Source of the DNA: Hyphomicrobiales bacterium
GTDB taxonomy: Bacteria > Pseudomonadota > Alphaproteobacteria > Rhizobiales > Rhizobiaceae
Assembly: GCA_900471515.1 (NCBI GenBank)
Contig: UCFC01000004.1
Coordinates: 1 to 64,000, forward strand
DNA length: 64,000 nt
Direction: 5' to 3'
Positions 62,576 to 64,000 of this stretch are shown piece by piece; position 1 is the stretch's first letter; every line of letters begins with the position of its first letter. The position numbers were made by a program, and so were the translations under genes. The notes beneath the pieces are model-generated. The model saw only the letters and a program-made list of their open reading frames with translations, ran no database searches and was not told where the DNA came from.

Positions 62576-64000
62576 TGTCCTTTCTTTCCCGCATCATGGT
62601 GCTGAAAAGCCAGGCGCATTTTTCCGCCGGCGTCTATAACCGTTTCGGGGCTCCGTCCGGCATGGCGATCGAGGGCTCGCGCAAGCGCAAGTCCGGGCAG
62701 GCCAAAAGCCGCGTGGGCCTGCTCATCGTCGGCTTCACCGCCCTCTATGCCGTCATCGGCGGACGTCTCGTCGAATATGCGATGAAGGAGCCGGAATCGG
62801 TTTCGTCCATCCTGCCGCCCGATCGGCTGATGGCATCGCGTCCCGATATCGTCGACCGCAACGGCGAAGTGCTGGCGACCGATATCCGCACCGTTTCGCT
62901 GTTTGCCGAGCCGAACAAGATCGTCGATGCCGACGAGGCCGTCGAGAAGCTGCAGACGGTGCTTTCCGACCTCGACGTCAAGGACACCTACAAGAAGCTG
63001 TCGAACCGCACCTCGCATTTCGCCTGGCTGCGCCGCCAGTTGACGCCGAAGCAGCAGAGCCAGATCCTGGCGCTCGGCATTCCCGGCATCGGCTTCCGGC
63101 CGGAGAAGCGCCGCTTCTATCCGGGCGGGGCGACGGCTGCGCATATCCTCGGCTACGTCAATATCGATAACCGCGGCGTTGCCGGCATGGAGAAATATAT
63201 CGACGATCAGGGGCTTGCCGATCTTGCCTCGGTCGGCATGACGAGCAACCAGCCGCTGGAGCCGGTCCGCCTGTCGATCGATGTGCGCGTGCAGGCGATC
63301 GTGCGCGATGTCGTTGCCAATGCCGTCGTCAACTACAAGGCCAAGGGGGCAGGGGCCGTCGTGCTCGACGCGCATACGGGCGAGGTGCTCGGCATGGCCT
63401 CGGCGCCGGATTTCGATCCGAACAATCCGCAGGAAGGGTCCAAGGACGGCTGGCTGAACCGCATGTCGAACGGCACGTTCGAAATGGGCTCGACCTTCAA
63501 GACCTTCTCGACCGCCATGGCGATCGACAGCGGCAAGGTTTCCCTCAAGGACAGTTTCGACGCCACCAACCCGATCCGTATCGGCGGTTTCACCATTCAC
63601 GATTTCCACGGCCAGCGCCGCTGGCTGACCGTGCCCGAAATCTTCGAATATTCGTCCAATATCGGCACGGCGCGGATGATCGATATCGTCGGCATGGAGA
63701 TGCAGAAGGACTATCTGACGCGCCTCGGCCTGCTGACCAAGATGCAGACCGAGCTGCCGGAAGTGAAGATGCCGAGCCAGCCGCGCGTCTGGAAGAAGAT
63801 CAACTCGATCACGATCTCCTTCGGCCATGGTGTGGCGACCACGCCGCTGCAGACGGCGGTTGCCGGGGCGGCGCTCATCAACGGCGGCAAGCTCATCGAG
63901 CCGACTTTCCTGCCGCGCAGCCGCGAACAGGCCGACGAAGTTGCCGAGGTCGTCGTCAAGAAAAGCACCAGCGACGATATCCGCTATCTCTTCAAGCTGA
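62575..64000 (+). CDS. ftsI: Peptidoglycan D,D-transpeptidase FtsI (PBP3), partial
   Basis: Septal transpeptidase, 475 codons visible; the 3' end, including the KTG motif, is outside the window. The ATG overlaps the ftsL stop by one base (TAATG). A single transmembrane helix lies at about 48-68. The N-terminal pedestal domain begins at VDRNGEVLATD (about 92). The active-site SxxK is GSTFKT with Ser306 and Lys309, and the SxN is SSN at 360-362. All visible active-site residues are intact. Confidence 0.95.
   Translation, partial: MSFLSRIMVLKSQAHFSAGVYNRFGAPSGMAIEGSRKRKSGQAKSRVGLLIVGFTALYAVIGGRLVEYAMKEPESVSSILPPDRLMASRPDIVDRNGEVLATDIRTVSLFAEPNKIVDADEAVEKLQTVLSDLDVKDTYKKLSNRTSHFAWLRRQLTPKQQSQILALGIPGIGFRPEKRRFYPGGATAAHILGYVNIDNRGVAGMEKYIDDQGLADLASVGMTSNQPLEPVRLSIDVRVQAIVRDVVANAVVNYKAKGAGAVVLDAHTGEVLGMASAPDFDPNNPQEGSKDGWLNRMSNGTFEMGSTFKTFSTAMAIDSGKVSLKDSFDATNPIRIGGFTIHDFHGQRRWLTVPEIFEYSSNIGTARMIDIVGMEMQKDYLTRLGLLTKMQTELPEVKMPSQPRVWKKINSITISFGHGVATTPLQTAVAGAALINGGKLIEPTFLPRSREQADEVAEVVVKKSTSDDIRYLFKL

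Overview
The window is a GC-rich chromosomal segment from an alphaproteobacterium of the Rhizobiaceae (Rhizobium/Agrobacterium/Sinorhizobium group). This rests on the alphaproteobacterial start of a dcw cluster (mraZ-rsmH-ftsL-ftsI), the betaine-lipid pair btaA-btaB, a fused ArsR/methyltransferase regulator next to metF, a PPi-type phosphofructokinase, many ABC uptake operons and extragenic GC-rich palindromes typical of rhizobia. The species was not determined. No tRNA, rRNA, insertion sequence, prophage or CRISPR array was seen. The one structured RNA gene is rnpB.

Layout. 0-4.5 kb: an ABC transporter operon with two PotB/PotC-like permeases, a hydantoin-type racemase and a flavin reductase-like protein, then a UPF0303 protein and a DUF2799-like lipoprotein. 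4.5-10.4 kb: an AGE-family epimerase divergent from metH, then a parDE toxin-antitoxin pair. 10.4-18.1 kb: a sugar locus with a GntR regulator and BadF-type kinase on the minus strand, facing a CUT1 ABC transporter with an oxidoreductase on the plus strand. Repeated ATACCA/TGGTAT half-sites lie in the gap. 18.2-23.2 kb: a second ABC operon (binding protein, two permeases, ATPase) behind an RpiR-family regulator. 23.3-30 kb: a divergent amine-catabolism cluster: N-formylglutamate amidohydrolase-like enzyme, APC permease, glutamine-synthetase-like ligase, aldehyde dehydrogenase and iron-dependent alcohol dehydrogenase.

30-43.4 kb holds mixed genes: an orphan ParA-type ATPase, a LuxR-type regulator, an L,D-transpeptidase, a DUF4432 sugar-epimerase-like protein, a TIGR01244 phosphatase-like protein, RidA, a TPP enzyme paired with a class III CoA-transferase, an EamA transporter, a serine lipase, a periplasmic RNase T2 and ettA. 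43.5-45.5 kb: an ArsR-methyltransferase fusion with metF. An almost identical palindrome stands before this operon and before metH 38 kb away, which links the two loci as a methionine/SAH regulon. 45.6-58.5 kb: a 25-residue membrane peptide, a second EamA transporter, btaBA, pfp, and an unusually dense set of peptidoglycan-cleaving enzymes (MltB-type and SLT-type transglycosylases, GH25 lysozyme, AmiD-type amidase). 58.6-64 kb: an FAD oxidoreductase, rnpB, a four-repeat MraZ box, and mraZ-rsmH-ftsL-ftsI, with ftsI running off the right edge.

The strongest leads are four. (1) The 23-30 kb cluster could encode a gamma-glutamyl route for ethanolamine or a similar amino alcohol, with TGTCA repeats in both of its promoter regions. 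(2) A shared palindrome joins metH with the ArsR-MTase/metF operon. (3) The MraZ box is perfectly phased. (4) A well-translated 25-aa membrane peptide lies beyond normal gene-calling size. Product names come from reading motifs and recognising families; no database search was run.
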